NCBI GenBank assembly: GCA_030656535.1
Contig: JAUSPL010000233.1
Span: 1-21,434 of the forward strand
Direction of reading: 5' to 3'
Length of the DNA stretch: 21,434 bases
Source: Gemmobacter sp.
GTDB lineage: Bacteria; Pseudomonadota; Alphaproteobacteria; Rhodobacterales; Rhodobacteraceae
Of this stretch, positions 7,442-14,388 are shown piece after piece. The position numbers and the translations under genes are program-made. Below the pieces are notes generated by a model, which worked only from the letters and a program-made list of their open reading frames with translations, ran no database searches and was not told the origin of the DNA. Each line of letters opens with the position of its first letter. Positions within the stretch are counted from its first letter, which is position 1.

Positions 7442-7957
7442 TCAGAAGCGTGTAGACGTTGCGGATTCCGGGCCGCCACGCAAAAAGCGCGCTAGCTTGA
7501 AAACCAGGACAAGGCACATCAACCCTGCACCGACAGGCAGCAGAAAATAGGAAGGCCAGACCGGAATCGCGACGCCCTGTTCGATCAGGATGGAGCCGTC
7601 AGCAAATTTCGTGCGCGCCTCGCCAAACCCGCGCCCCGCGAGCAGGCCGAACATCCCCGCCGACAACAGCGTGGTGCCAAAGCCCAACTTGTGTTGCACC
7701 CCCAACGCCATGCGTTCGGTCAGAATCTCGACCGAAATGTGCTGGTTGCGCCGTTCGGCAAAGGCCATCGACAGGAACGCGACGATGACCATGTAATAGT
7801 TGGCGACGAACACCAACGTGCCCGGGGGCGGCGCGTTGAACAGGAACCGCCCGGCCACATCCAGCGTGATATGCGCCATCATCAGAAATATCGCCACCGC
7901 GCCCAGCACCGTCACGGCATCCACCACGCGGCCCAGCACCCGTTCGACAAACTGCAT
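7442..7957 (-). CDS. TRAP transporter small permease (DctQ family)
   Basis: A 171-residue membrane protein with four hydrophobic segments, the small subunit of a TRAP transporter. Visible family features are DVAGRFLFNAPPPGT, the acidic-basic segment AFAERRNQHISVEI after the second segment, and the closing helix GLMCLVLVFKLARFLRG. I chose the ATG at 7957, preceded by GGGAGGGGA, over the longer frame opening at 8011, which would run through the 7981-8010 hairpin and has no ribosome site. It lies 15 bp before the DctM start and 66 bp after the DctP stop, with the hairpin in between. It pairs with DctM in the inner membrane. Length and context are normal for the family. Confidence 0.93.
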   Translation of the reverse strand: MQFVERVLGRVVDAVTVLGAVAIFLMMAHITLDVAGRFLFNAPPPGTLVFVANYYMVIVAFLSMAFAERRNQHISVEILTERMALGVQHKLGFGTTLLSAGMFGLLAGRGFGEARTKFADGSILIEQGVAIPVWPSYFLLPVGAGLMCLVLVFKLARFLRGGPESATSTRF

Positions 7958-7980
7958 GTTCCCCTCCCGAAATTGCAAAT

Positions 7981-8010
7981 TGCGGGCCGCCCGGTCAGGG
8001 GCGGCCCGCA
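7981..8010 (-). other. Strong stem-loop between TRAP binding-protein and small-permease genes
   Basis: TGCGGGCCGCCC (7981-7992) is perfectly complementary to GGGCGGCCCGCA (7999-8010), a 12-bp stem with a 6-base loop. It begins 13 bp after the DctP stop and ends before the DctQ ribosome site. The bases after the stem on the minus strand are A/T-rich (ATTTGCAATTT) without a true U-run. It probably acts as a partial terminator or 3' stabiliser that makes DctP more abundant than the membrane subunits. Confidence 0.7.
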
Positions 8011-8023
8011 TGTGCTTTCATAA

Positions 8024-9172
8024 TCAGTTCAGGCCGTAGGTCGCCGGATCGACCTTGGAATAGATCTCGGCCCACAGAAGCGCTTCGAACGCATCGCGGT
8101 CCTTGTAGACGGGGTTCACAAGGTCTTTCCATTTGTCGATCAGTTCGGAAACCTTGGCGATCTTGGTATCCACATCCTTGACGCCATAGGTGCTGGAAAA
8201 CTGTGCGCCGATGGCCTTGATATCGGCGTCAACGAAAGCCGCCGATGCGGCCACCAGTTCGGCGCTGGGTTCGACAAAGGTAATGCCCTTGTCCTTGGCC
8301 GCCTTCAGCCCGCCTTCGACCGCTTCGACATAGGTCACGTTGATCGTGGCCATCAGCCGTGTCCCCGCCTTCAGCATCAGCGCGCGCTGTTCGGTGGTAA
8401 AGGATTTCCAGGTATCAAGGTTCACGTTCGCGCTGCCCACACCGGCAAACACGCCGCCGGGCATGCCGGGGGTGATGTGCGACACCACGTCGATCAGTTG
8501 CAGGTTGATCAGTTCGGGAATGGCCACCGCGCCGCAATCCACCGCGTTCTGCGACATCGCTTCGTAGAGTTCGCCGCCCGAAATCGAAACCTTGACGCCG
8601 CCAAAGTTCTCCACCCAACGGCCAAAGTTCGCGGCACCCACGCGGACCTTCACACCCATGAGGTCTTCGGGTTTGCTGATCGGGCGGTCACACAGCAGCG
8701 AATAATCCGGTGTAGAGCCGCCGCCGATATAGATCTGGTTCTGCGCGCGGTTCTGCGCCTGACAATCGGGGCAATGCAGCACAACGTATTCGGCCAGCGC
8801 AGCCGACATGGCCAGACCGGGGGCCGCCGTTGGCTTGCCGGATGTGGCAAGCATGGTCAGATCGGCGGCAAGGTTGGTTTCGGAAAACTCCTTCGGAAAG
8901 TAAGGCGTCAGCACATAGCCGATATCCGCCACTCCATCGCGCAGACCCGCCAGTGTTTCGGGAAAGCTGAGCAAGGACATCGGGTAGTGCGTCGGGTTCA
9001 GGTCGCTGTTGGCCTTGATCCATTCCACCGTGTCTTCGATCGAGTTGGGCACCGATCCCCCCGGCGGCCAGCCCGAGGCAAAGGTCAGATCGCGCGCTTG
9101 CCCGGCCATCGGGGCGGCGATCAGCACGGCAGCGGCCATGAGGCCGTGCAGGATCAGGGTCGATTTCGTCAT
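8024..9172 (-). CDS. TRAP transporter periplasmic substrate-binding protein (DctP family)
   Basis: A 382-residue secreted protein with signal peptide MTKSTLILHGLMAAAVLIAA and probable cleavage after GQA (residue 26). It follows the DctP fold: the mature start RDLTFASGWPPGG, DGVADIGYVLTPYFP in lobe one, and the hinge LMGVKVRVGAANFGRWVENFGG, which includes the arginine that usually salt-bridges the ligand carboxylate, then GGELYEAMSQNAVDCGA. It probably binds an organic acid for the DctQM permease downstream. I chose the ATG at 9172, with GGAGGAC upstream, because the frame extends back to 9274 but that extension overlaps the CoA-transferase gene and lacks secretion features. Unusually for a small binding protein it contains CPDCQ and further cysteines in the mature part. 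It is flanked by hairpins at 9192-9210 and 7981-8010. Confidence 0.93.
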   Translation of the reverse strand: MTKSTLILHGLMAAAVLIAAPMAGQARDLTFASGWPPGGSVPNSIEDTVEWIKANSDLNPTHYPMSLLSFPETLAGLRDGVADIGYVLTPYFPKEFSETNLAADLTMLATSGKPTAAPGLAMSAALAEYVVLHCPDCQAQNRAQNQIYIGGGSTPDYSLLCDRPISKPEDLMGVKVRVGAANFGRWVENFGGVKVSISGGELYEAMSQNAVDCGAVAIPELINLQLIDVVSHITPGMPGGVFAGVGSANVNLDTWKSFTTEQRALMLKAGTRLMATINVTYVEAVEGGLKAAKDKGITFVEPSAELVAASAAFVDADIKAIGAQFSSTYGVKDVDTKIAKVSELIDKWKDLVNPVYKDRDAFEALLWAEIYSKVDPATYGLN

Positions 9173-9191
9173 GTCAGTCCTCCCGTTGGTG

Positions 9192-9210
9192 TCGCGCCCT
9201 TGTGGCGCGA
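9192..9210 (-). other. Stem-loop in the leader of the TRAP binding-protein gene
   Basis: TCGCGCC (9192-9198) pairs with GGCGCGA (9204-9210) around a 5-base loop. It lies in the 58-bp gap between the CoA-transferase stop (9231) and the DctP start (9172), shortly upstream of the ribosome site. It may mark an mRNA processing or 5'-protection site; evidence is the inverted repeat and position only. Confidence 0.45.
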
Positions 9211-9230
9211 TCGTGCGTCGTATGGTGGTG

Positions 9231-10454
9231 TCAGGCAGGTTGCGGCACGCTTGCGCACAACTCGCCTGCGTCAAACATCGCCCGGATGTGGTCTGCCGAA
9301 AGCCCGAGCCCCAGGGCGATTTCCGCGCTGTGTTCGCCTAGGCGCGGCGGCAGGCGGCGAAGTTGCATCGTAGGTTCCGATGACCGGATGGGGTAGCCAA
9401 GCAGCGTCAGCCGACCTTCGGTCGGATGATCGACCTGCGGGAACATGTCGCGCGCCATGAGATGCGGGTCCGATGGCAGATCGTCGGTGCGATTGACCTC
9501 TCCGAACAGGATGTCACTGCGGATCAGCAGATCGACCCATTCCGCTGTGGTGCGTTGCGGCATGACTTCCGAAATCATGGCATAAAGCTCGTCAAACCGG
9601 CGGCTGCGACCTTCGGGGGATTTCAGCGCCGGTTCATCCGCCAGATCACTGCGGCCGATCAAGGCAAAGAACCGCAGCCACTGATCCGTCGTGTATGGCA
9701 GCACACACAGCAACCCGTCCGCGGTGGCATAGGGGCGGCGGTTGGGGTTGATGATGCGCGCATAGCCCGAAGGCCCGAGCGGCGGGTCAAAACTGCGACC
9801 GGCCATATGTTCGGGCATAACGAACGCCACCATGCTTTCAAACATCGGGACTTCGATGAACTGCCCCCTGCCGTCACGGTTCCGGCGGATCAGGCCCGCC
9901 ATCACAGCGTTGACGACCGACAGGCCGATGGCCTTGTCGGCAATCACGGTTGCGACAAACCCGGGCGTGCCGGTGGCGCGGGCCTGCAGATCGACCAGGC
10001 CCGACATTGCCTGAATCGTATCATCAGCAGCCGGGCGACCGGCATAGGGGCCGTCTTCGGAAAACCCGTAGGCCGCGCAATAGATTAGCCCCGGGTTGGT
10101 GGCGCGAAGGGTGTCGTAATCCAGCCCCAGCTTGGCCAGCGCCTGGGCGCGGGTGTTGGTCAAAAACACATCCGCCGTCGCCAGAAGCCGCCCTACAAGA
10201 TCGCGCCCCCGGGCCGATTTCACATCCACCGCAAGGCTTTGCTTGTTGCGGTTGAACTGCAGGAAGGTGGCCCCCATGTCGGGTGACCTTGCGGGGGCGT
10301 TGTGGCGAAAGATATCGCCAGTCGGGGTTTCCAGCTTGATCACCTCAGCCCCGTAATCGCCGAGCGTCTGTCCAGCAATTGGCCCCATCACCAGTGTCGC
10401 CATCTCCACGACACGGATACCGGACAGGGGAAGCGGGGGGGGCGTGTCGTCCAT
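9231..10454 (-). CDS. Type III (CaiB/BaiF family) CoA-transferase, TRAP-linked
   Basis: A 407-residue cytosolic enzyme of the formyl-CoA transferase/CaiB family, which moves CoA from an acyl-CoA donor to a free carboxylic acid through an aspartyl-CoA anhydride. Family features in order are LSGIRVVEMATLVMGPIAGQ (10-29), GAEVIKLETPTGD (35-47), FNRNKQSLAVDVKS (67-80) and RPAADDTIQAMSGL (140-153). The catalytic aspartate aligns with D144 beside a second aspartate D145. The C-terminal PRLGEHSAEI is also typical. It is the first gene of a transcription unit with the TRAP transporter, so it plausibly activates the acid that the transporter brings in. Promoter and palindromes lie upstream at 10562-10636. 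It is clearly different in sequence from the other CoA-transferase at 18899-20047, so the two are likely to use different acids or donors. Substrate unknown. Confidence 0.93.
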   Translation of the reverse strand: MDDTPPPLPLSGIRVVEMATLVMGPIAGQTLGDYGAEVIKLETPTGDIFRHNAPARSPDMGATFLQFNRNKQSLAVDVKSARGRDLVGRLLATADVFLTNTRAQALAKLGLDYDTLRATNPGLIYCAAYGFSEDGPYAGRPAADDTIQAMSGLVDLQARATGTPGFVATVIADKAIGLSVVNAVMAGLIRRNRDGRGQFIEVPMFESMVAFVMPEHMAGRSFDPPLGPSGYARIINPNRRPYATADGLLCVLPYTTDQWLRFFALIGRSDLADEPALKSPEGRSRRFDELYAMISEVMPQRTTAEWVDLLIRSDILFGEVNRTDDLPSDPHLMARDMFPQVDHPTEGRLTLLGYPIRSSEPTMQLRRLPPRLGEHSAEIALGLGLSADHIRAMFDAGELCASVPQPA

Positions 10455-10514
10455 GGTGGTCCTTCGCAGGCACAGAGATGACCCGGCACAGCGCGGCCAC
10501 AGGTCGCGATGTCA

Positions 10515-10533
10515 CCCCAGAGGGTCTGAGGGG
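10515..10533 (-). other. Possible leader hairpin upstream of TRAP-linked CoA-transferase
   Basis: CCCCAGA (from 10515) can pair with TCTGAGGG around a GGG loop if one A is bulged. It lies within the roughly 126-base untranslated leader predicted from the 10587-10616 promoter. The pairing is short and imperfect; a regulatory role is unproven. Confidence 0.25.
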
Positions 10534-10561
10534 GCGGGTATGGGTTTCAGGCAAGGGCGGC

Positions 10562-10575
10562 TGCAGGGACCTGCA
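10562..10575. promoter_or_regulatory. Perfect palindrome at the predicted start of the TRAP operon transcript
   Basis: TGCAGGGACCTGCA is made of perfect 6-base arms (TGCAGG/CCTGCA) around GA. It sits about 5-18 bases after the transcription start predicted from the promoter at 10587-10616, a classical position for a repressor operator. Which protein would bind is unknown. Confidence 0.4.
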
Positions 10576-10586
10576 TGCGCAACGCC

Positions 10587-10616
10587 AGATTAGAAACGAT
10601 GCGATTGTCCTGTCAA
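10587..10616 (-). promoter_or_regulatory. Sigma70-type promoter of the CoA-transferase/TRAP operon
   Basis: The minus strand has a perfect -35 TTGACA (10611-10616), an 18-base spacer and TAATCT (10587-10592) as -10. It is in the longest gene-free gap of the window (10455-10638), directly upstream of the CoA-transferase gene, and the LysR gene ends only about 20 bp before it. This is the best promoter match in the window. Start of transcription would be near 10580. Confidence 0.65.
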
Positions 10617-10624
10617 ACGCGTAT

Positions 10625-10636
10625 TTCGAATGCATT
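10625..10636. promoter_or_regulatory. Overlapping AT-rich palindromes just upstream of the TRAP operon -35
   Basis: TTCGAA (10625-10630) and AATGCATT (10629-10636) overlap immediately upstream of the -35 box. This would be a suitable place for an activator such as the adjacent LysR protein, but no clear T-N11-A LysR box was found, so the assignment is tentative. Confidence 0.3.
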
Positions 10637-10638
10637 AG

Positions 10639-11577
10639 TCAGTTATTCGGGGCAATGCTCCCGCTCAAGCGCCCCTGCGCCTGCGCCACATCGGCTGCAA
10701 AGCTGTCGTGAATCAGCGTGGTCAGTTCGCGCGCGGCAGGCGAAAGCGCGGTGCCGCGCAGGGTGATCAGGCAAATCATGCGCGCCATGACCGGGCACAT
10801 GACCGGCAACACCTGAAGCTCGGGTTCCGGCGTTTGCGGCGCGGTCATCGCAGGCAGGATCGCCACCCCCAGCCCGGCCCGGGCAAAGGCAAGCATGGTC
10901 TGCACATTCGCCACTTCGAACTTGCTGCTCAGCGTCAGGCCAAGGGCGGCAAGTTCGCGGTCCAGATTGCCGCGCAGCGCCGCTGTGGTCGGGGCCTGCA
11001 ACACCGGCATGGCGGCCAGATCGTGTAGCGAGACATGGGAGTGACCGGGCAGCCACCAGGGCCGGGGGATCACCGCAACAATAGGTTCCGACACCAGCGG
11101 GGTGAATTCAAGGTCGCTGGCACGGTCCACCATCGGACCGATGCCGAAGTCGACCTCCTGCTGCTCCACCGCGCGCAGGATCCCGGCGGATGTCAGTTCC
11201 CGCAGGCTGAGCGTGATGCCGGGTCGGGCATCGCGGAACCGGCGCAGCACCTGCGGCAACAACGTTGCCGCAATGCTGGGCACGCAGATCATCGAAATCC
11301 GCCCGCTTTCGATATTGGCCGCCTCGCGCAACTCGCGCAGCCCGGCATCGAATTCGGCCACCGCGCGTTGCGCCCGCGCCAGCAACACTTCGCCTTCGTG
11401 GGTCAGTTGCACGCGGCGTGTGGTCCGGTGGAACAGGGCCACACCGATCTGGTCTTCCAACTGCCTGACCTGCATCGACACTGCCGACTGCGACCGGTTG
11501 AGCAGTTCGGCAGCCTTGCGGAAGCTGCCGCTTTCCGCCACTGCCACAAAACTGTGAAGGGCCTTGAGGTTGTACAT
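10639..11577 (-). CDS. LysR-family transcriptional regulator
   Basis: A 312-residue regulator. The N-terminal winged helix-turn-helix is clear: LKALHSFVAVAESGSFRKAA followed by LLNRSQSAVSMQVRQLEDQI, with FHRTTRRVQLTHEGEVLL as the wing (roughly residues 4-65). The remainder is a periplasmic-binding-protein-like effector domain including FVAVAESG-downstream GRISMICVPSIAATLLPQVL and ARAGLGVAILPAM. I chose the ATG at 11577; a TTG nine codons upstream also keeps the frame but would add residues outside the domain. It lies between the two acyl-CoA gene groups on the same strand, ending just before the TRAP operon promoter. It is therefore a likely regulator of one or both units, with a carboxylic acid or CoA ester as inducer; this is inferred from position. 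Confidence 0.92.
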   Translation of the reverse strand: MYNLKALHSFVAVAESGSFRKAAELLNRSQSAVSMQVRQLEDQIGVALFHRTTRRVQLTHEGEVLLARAQRAVAEFDAGLRELREAANIESGRISMICVPSIAATLLPQVLRRFRDARPGITLSLRELTSAGILRAVEQQEVDFGIGPMVDRASDLEFTPLVSEPIVAVIPRPWWLPGHSHVSLHDLAAMPVLQAPTTAALRGNLDRELAALGLTLSSKFEVANVQTMLAFARAGLGVAILPAMTAPQTPEPELQVLPVMCPVMARMICLITLRGTALSPAARELTTLIHDSFAADVAQAQGRLSGSIAPNN

Positions 11578-11610
11578 AGGGTGGTGCGTCCCTGTGGCTT
11601 GCAACAGCGA

Positions 11611-11625
11611 CAGGGCAAAGCCCTG
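11611..11625. promoter_or_regulatory. Perfect inverted repeat between aldehyde dehydrogenase and LysR genes
   Basis: CAGGGC and GCCCTG surround AAA, giving perfect 6-base arms. It lies in the 86-bp gap between the aldehyde dehydrogenase stop (11664) and the LysR start (11577). It could be a LysR autoregulation operator or a short terminator hairpin; no T-run follows on the minus strand, which argues mildly against a terminator. Confidence 0.35.
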
Positions 11626-11663
11626 CGGCTTGGTCGGCCAAAGGCTAGCACCCCCGGCTTGGC

Positions 11664-13145
11664 TCAGCCATAGGGCTTGCCGAACGGGGCCGGCGCGGTT
11701 TCGGCCAGCCCGATCCAGACACTTTTGGTCTGCATGTATTCGCGGATTGCATCCTGCCCGTTCTCGCGCCCGATACCGCTGTGCTTGTAGCCGCCGAACG
11801 GCGACATGAAACTGACCACGCGGTAGGAATTGACATAGACCGACCCGGCCTGAAGCCGGTTCGACATGCGAAAGGCGCGGCGCATGTCTTCGGTCCAGAC
11901 GCCGGCCCCGAGGCCGAATTTGGTATCATTGGCAATCTGTACCGCCTCGTCTTCGTCCTTGAACCGCAGCACGGTCATGACGGGACCAAAGATTTCTTCC
12001 TGCGCGATGCGCATGGTGTTGGAGACGCCGCCGATGATAGTGGGTTCCAGAAAATACCCGTTTTCACACCCCGGACGGGTGGACCGCACCCCGCCCAGCG
12101 TGCAGGTGGCCCCAAGCGCCGTTGCTTCGGTCACATAGCCTAGCACGCGGTCAAAATGCGCCTGCGAGATCAGAGGGCCCATCTCGGTCGCAGGATCGGT
12201 CGGGTCGCCCAGCTGCGCGGTGCGCGTCAGGGCGACCAGCCGCTCCATGAATTCATCATAAACGCTGTCTTGCACCAGCACCCGCGAACAGGCGACGCAA
12301 GCCTGCCCATTGGTGGTGTACATGCCCATCACCGTGCCTTTGGCCGCATTGTCCAGATTGGCGTCGGCAAAGATGATGTTTGGCGACTTGCCGCCCAGTT
12401 CCAGTGTCACCGGCTTGAAATCCGCCGCTGCGGATTGCGCGATGGCGCGGCCCGCCACATCGCCGCCGGTGAAAGCCACCTTGCGCACCTTGGGGTGAGC
12501 CACGAGCGGCGCACCCACACCCGCCCCGTCGCCTGTCACCACATTGACCACGCCCGGCGGCAAGCCCGCCTCGGTCATCAGCGCGGCCAGCGTCAGCACG
12601 CCCACGGATGCAAATTCGTGCGGTTTGAGCACAAAGGTGTTGCCCGCCGCCAACCCGGGCGCAAGCTTCCACACCGTCAGCAACAATGGGCTGTTCCACG
12701 GCGTCAGCGCGGCTACCACGCCGTAAGGTTCATGGCGGGTATAGTTGAAATATCCGGGCTTTTCGACAGGCGGCACCGTGCCTTCGATCTTGTCGGCCAA
12801 GCCACCGAAGTACCGGAAGAACTCCGCCAGATAGGTGATGATGCCCTTCATATCCGACAGGATGCGCCCGTTGTCGTGCGATTCCAGCATGGCCAGATGG
12901 TCCACATTGGAAAGCAGCACATCGCCCATCCGCCACAGCATCGCCCCGCGCGCGGTGGCGGTCATCTGCCCCCAGGGCCCCGTCAGCGCGCGATCGGCGG
13001 CCTGCACCGCCGCATCCACATCGGCAGGGGTGCCCCGCGCGATGGTGGCCCAGGGCTGGCCGGTATAGGGGTCTATGCTGTCGATATGCCCGCCGCCCGC
13101 CGGGGCAACCCACTGGCCGTCGATATAATGGTGATAATGGTCCAT
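11664..13145 (-). CDS. NAD(P)-dependent aldehyde dehydrogenase
   Basis: A full-length 493-residue ALDH-superfamily enzyme that oxidises an aldehyde to its acid in the cytosol. Landmarks are TPWNSPL with N151, the cofactor-binding LKPHE (173-177), FTGGDVAGRA (225-234), the general-base glutamate E249 in LELGGKSP, the nucleophile C283 in NGQACVACSR, EEIFGPV and the C-terminal PFGGYKHSGIGRENG. It most resembles betaine/vanillin-type non-acylating ALDHs, and no CoA-acylating features are evident. It begins 14 bp after the second SDR gene with GGGGGA upstream of the ATG. As the last structural gene of the catabolic string, and next to an alcohol-dehydrogenase-like SDR, it may remove an aldehyde produced by cleavage or decarboxylation of the substrate. 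Natural aldehyde unknown. Confidence 0.94.
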   Translation of the reverse strand: MDHYHHYIDGQWVAPAGGGHIDSIDPYTGQPWATIARGTPADVDAAVQAADRALTGPWGQMTATARGAMLWRMGDVLLSNVDHLAMLESHDNGRILSDMKGIITYLAEFFRYFGGLADKIEGTVPPVEKPGYFNYTRHEPYGVVAALTPWNSPLLLTVWKLAPGLAAGNTFVLKPHEFASVGVLTLAALMTEAGLPPGVVNVVTGDGAGVGAPLVAHPKVRKVAFTGGDVAGRAIAQSAAADFKPVTLELGGKSPNIIFADANLDNAAKGTVMGMYTTNGQACVACSRVLVQDSVYDEFMERLVALTRTAQLGDPTDPATEMGPLISQAHFDRVLGYVTEATALGATCTLGGVRSTRPGCENGYFLEPTIIGGVSNTMRIAQEEIFGPVMTVLRFKDEDEAVQIANDTKFGLGAGVWTEDMRRAFRMSNRLQAGSVYVNSYRVVSFMSPFGGYKHSGIGRENGQDAIREYMQTKSVWIGLAETAPAPFGKPYG

Positions 13146-13159
13146 CGGTCCCCCAAGGC

Positions 13160-13942
13160 TCAGCGCGCGGTAAAGCCGCCGTCGATCACCAGTTCTGTGC
13201 CGGTGACGAATTTCGATTCATCCGAGGCCAGATACAGCACCCCGTAGGCGATATCTTCGGGCAGACCCAGATGCCCGATCGGTTGCAGGGCATCGTATTT
13301 CGCCCAGCCTTCCTGCGGATCGGCAAACCTGCTGACCGCGCGGTCCAGCAGCGGCGTGCGGATAAAGCCGGGATGCACGGTGTTGACGCGCACGTTCACC
13401 CGCGCCTCGCAGCACGACAGCGCCACCGATTTGGAATAGATCCGCACGCCCCCCTTGGACGCGTTGTAAGATCCGATGCCCGGTTGCCCCACGATGCCCA
13501 GCACCGACGATATGTTGATGATCGACCCGTTCACGGGCGTCGTCTTCATCATTGTGGCAAGTGCGTGCTTGGTTCCCAGAAACACCCCATCGAGATTGAC
13601 GTTCAGGATGTGGCGCCATTCCTCCAGACTGGCTTCGGAGGGGAAGGAATTCTGCCGCACCGTGGTGCCTGCATTGTTGACCGCGATGTTCAGCCCGCCG
13701 AACCGGGCGACCACGCTGTCCATCAGGGCAATCCATGCGGTTTCGTCGGTGATGTCCAGATCGGCATACATCGCCGTGCCACCTGCGGTCGTAATCTGGT
13801 CCGCAACATCATGGCCGAGGTCGTTCTGGATATCAGCGATCACCACCGACGCGCCTTCGCGGGCCAGGAGGCGCGCGCATTCCGCGCCAATGCCGCTGGC
13901 CCCGCCGGTGACCAGCGCCACCTTGCCTGCTACGCGGTTCAT
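13160..13942 (-). CDS. Short-chain dehydrogenase/reductase (NAD-type)
   Basis: A 260-residue classical SDR. It shows the Rossmann motif TGGASGIG (12-19), an aspartate at the end of beta-2 (D37 in IADIQ) that favours NAD(H), NNAG (89-92), the catalytic serine in NISS near 145, and Y159/K163 in YNASKGG, ending in VIDGGFTAR. It would interconvert an alcohol and a ketone or hydroxyacyl-CoA. I chose the ATG at 13942, with AAGGAG upstream and an ATGA overlap with the thioesterase stop; the frame extends further to 14182 but only as out-of-frame thioesterase sequence with no SDR features. It resembles cyclopentanol/3-hydroxyacyl dehydrogenase types. It is not a close copy of the other SDR at 16246-17172, so it probably acts at a different step. 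Substrate unknown. Confidence 0.93.
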   Translation of the reverse strand: MNRVAGKVALVTGGASGIGAECARLLAREGASVVIADIQNDLGHDVADQITTAGGTAMYADLDITDETAWIALMDSVVARFGGLNIAVNNAGTTVRQNSFPSEASLEEWRHILNVNLDGVFLGTKHALATMMKTTPVNGSIINISSVLGIVGQPGIGSYNASKGGVRIYSKSVALSCCEARVNVRVNTVHPGFIRTPLLDRAVSRFADPQEGWAKYDALQPIGHLGLPEDIAYGVLYLASDESKFVTGTELVIDGGFTAR

Positions 13943-14388
13943 GGGGCATCTCCTTGTGCGGTTTGAAACTTCACGGGCCGGGGGCCCACCAGTTTCCATG
14001 TGCCCTGCACATGCGCCACCACCGCATCGCCTGAAAACATGGTACCTTCCATGAAGATCAGGCTGCGCATGGCGCGCACCACGCGCGGGGCGATAGTGAC
14101 AAAGGCCCCGATGGTCGCACTGGAAATGAACTGGGTGTTGCACTGTATGGTGACAGACGGGCGGCCGCCCATCACGCCCCATGCCTCCAGCCCCAGCGCG
14201 CGGTCGGCAAAGGTCATCAACATGCCGCCCTGCACCACGCCCAACATGTTTTCATGCCGCTCATCGGCAACAAAACCATAGCGTGTGCCATGCGGGCCGA
14301 CATGGCGCCAGAACGGCCCGACATGGCCGACAAAGCCGCCGATTTCCCGCACTGTCCACCCGTCGGCCCGCAACTGATCGGGGGTCAT
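13939..14388 (-). CDS. Hotdog-fold thioesterase (PaaI/4HBT family)
   Basis: A 149-residue hotdog protein of typical PaaI length. The helix motif HENMLGVVQGGMLMTFADRALG (45-66, shown here by its key parts HENMLG and QGGMLMTFAD) matches the family pattern of asparagine, glycine pair and aspartate D62; the usual HGG is QGG here. The family hydrolyses acyl-CoA thioesters and often frees trapped CoA in catabolic pathways. The start at 14388 overlaps the amidohydrolase stop as ATGA, which decides it against the longer frame opening at 14424. Its own stop overlaps the next gene's start the same way, so the three genes look translationally coupled. It may release the acid product or rescue CoA from dead-end intermediates; that role is inferred. 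Confidence 0.88.
   Translation of the reverse strand: MTPDQLRADGWTVREIGGFVGHVGPFWRHVGPHGTRYGFVADERHENMLGVVQGGMLMTFADRALGLEAWGVMGGRPSVTIQCNTQFISSATIGAFVTIAPRVVRAMRSLIFMEGTMFSGDAVVAHVQGTWKLVGPRPVKFQTAQGDAP

Noticed and set aside
10455..10638. Cobalamin riboswitch or other known riboswitch in the longest gap
   Set aside because: No B12-box-like sequence or large paired structure was recognisable, and the downstream genes are not B12-related.
10639..10660. A LysR T-N11-A binding box at the end of the LysR gene
   Set aside because: Only short palindromes (TTCGAA, AATGCATT) were found; no convincing T-N11-A dyad with matching arms.
12156..13247. A 363-codon plus-strand open frame
   Set aside because: It is entirely antisense to the aldehyde dehydrogenase, with no recognisable domain.
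13943..14182. Eighty-codon N-terminal extension of the second SDR
   Set aside because: It overlaps the thioesterase gene, has no SDR features, and a strong AAGGAG precedes the ATG at 13942.
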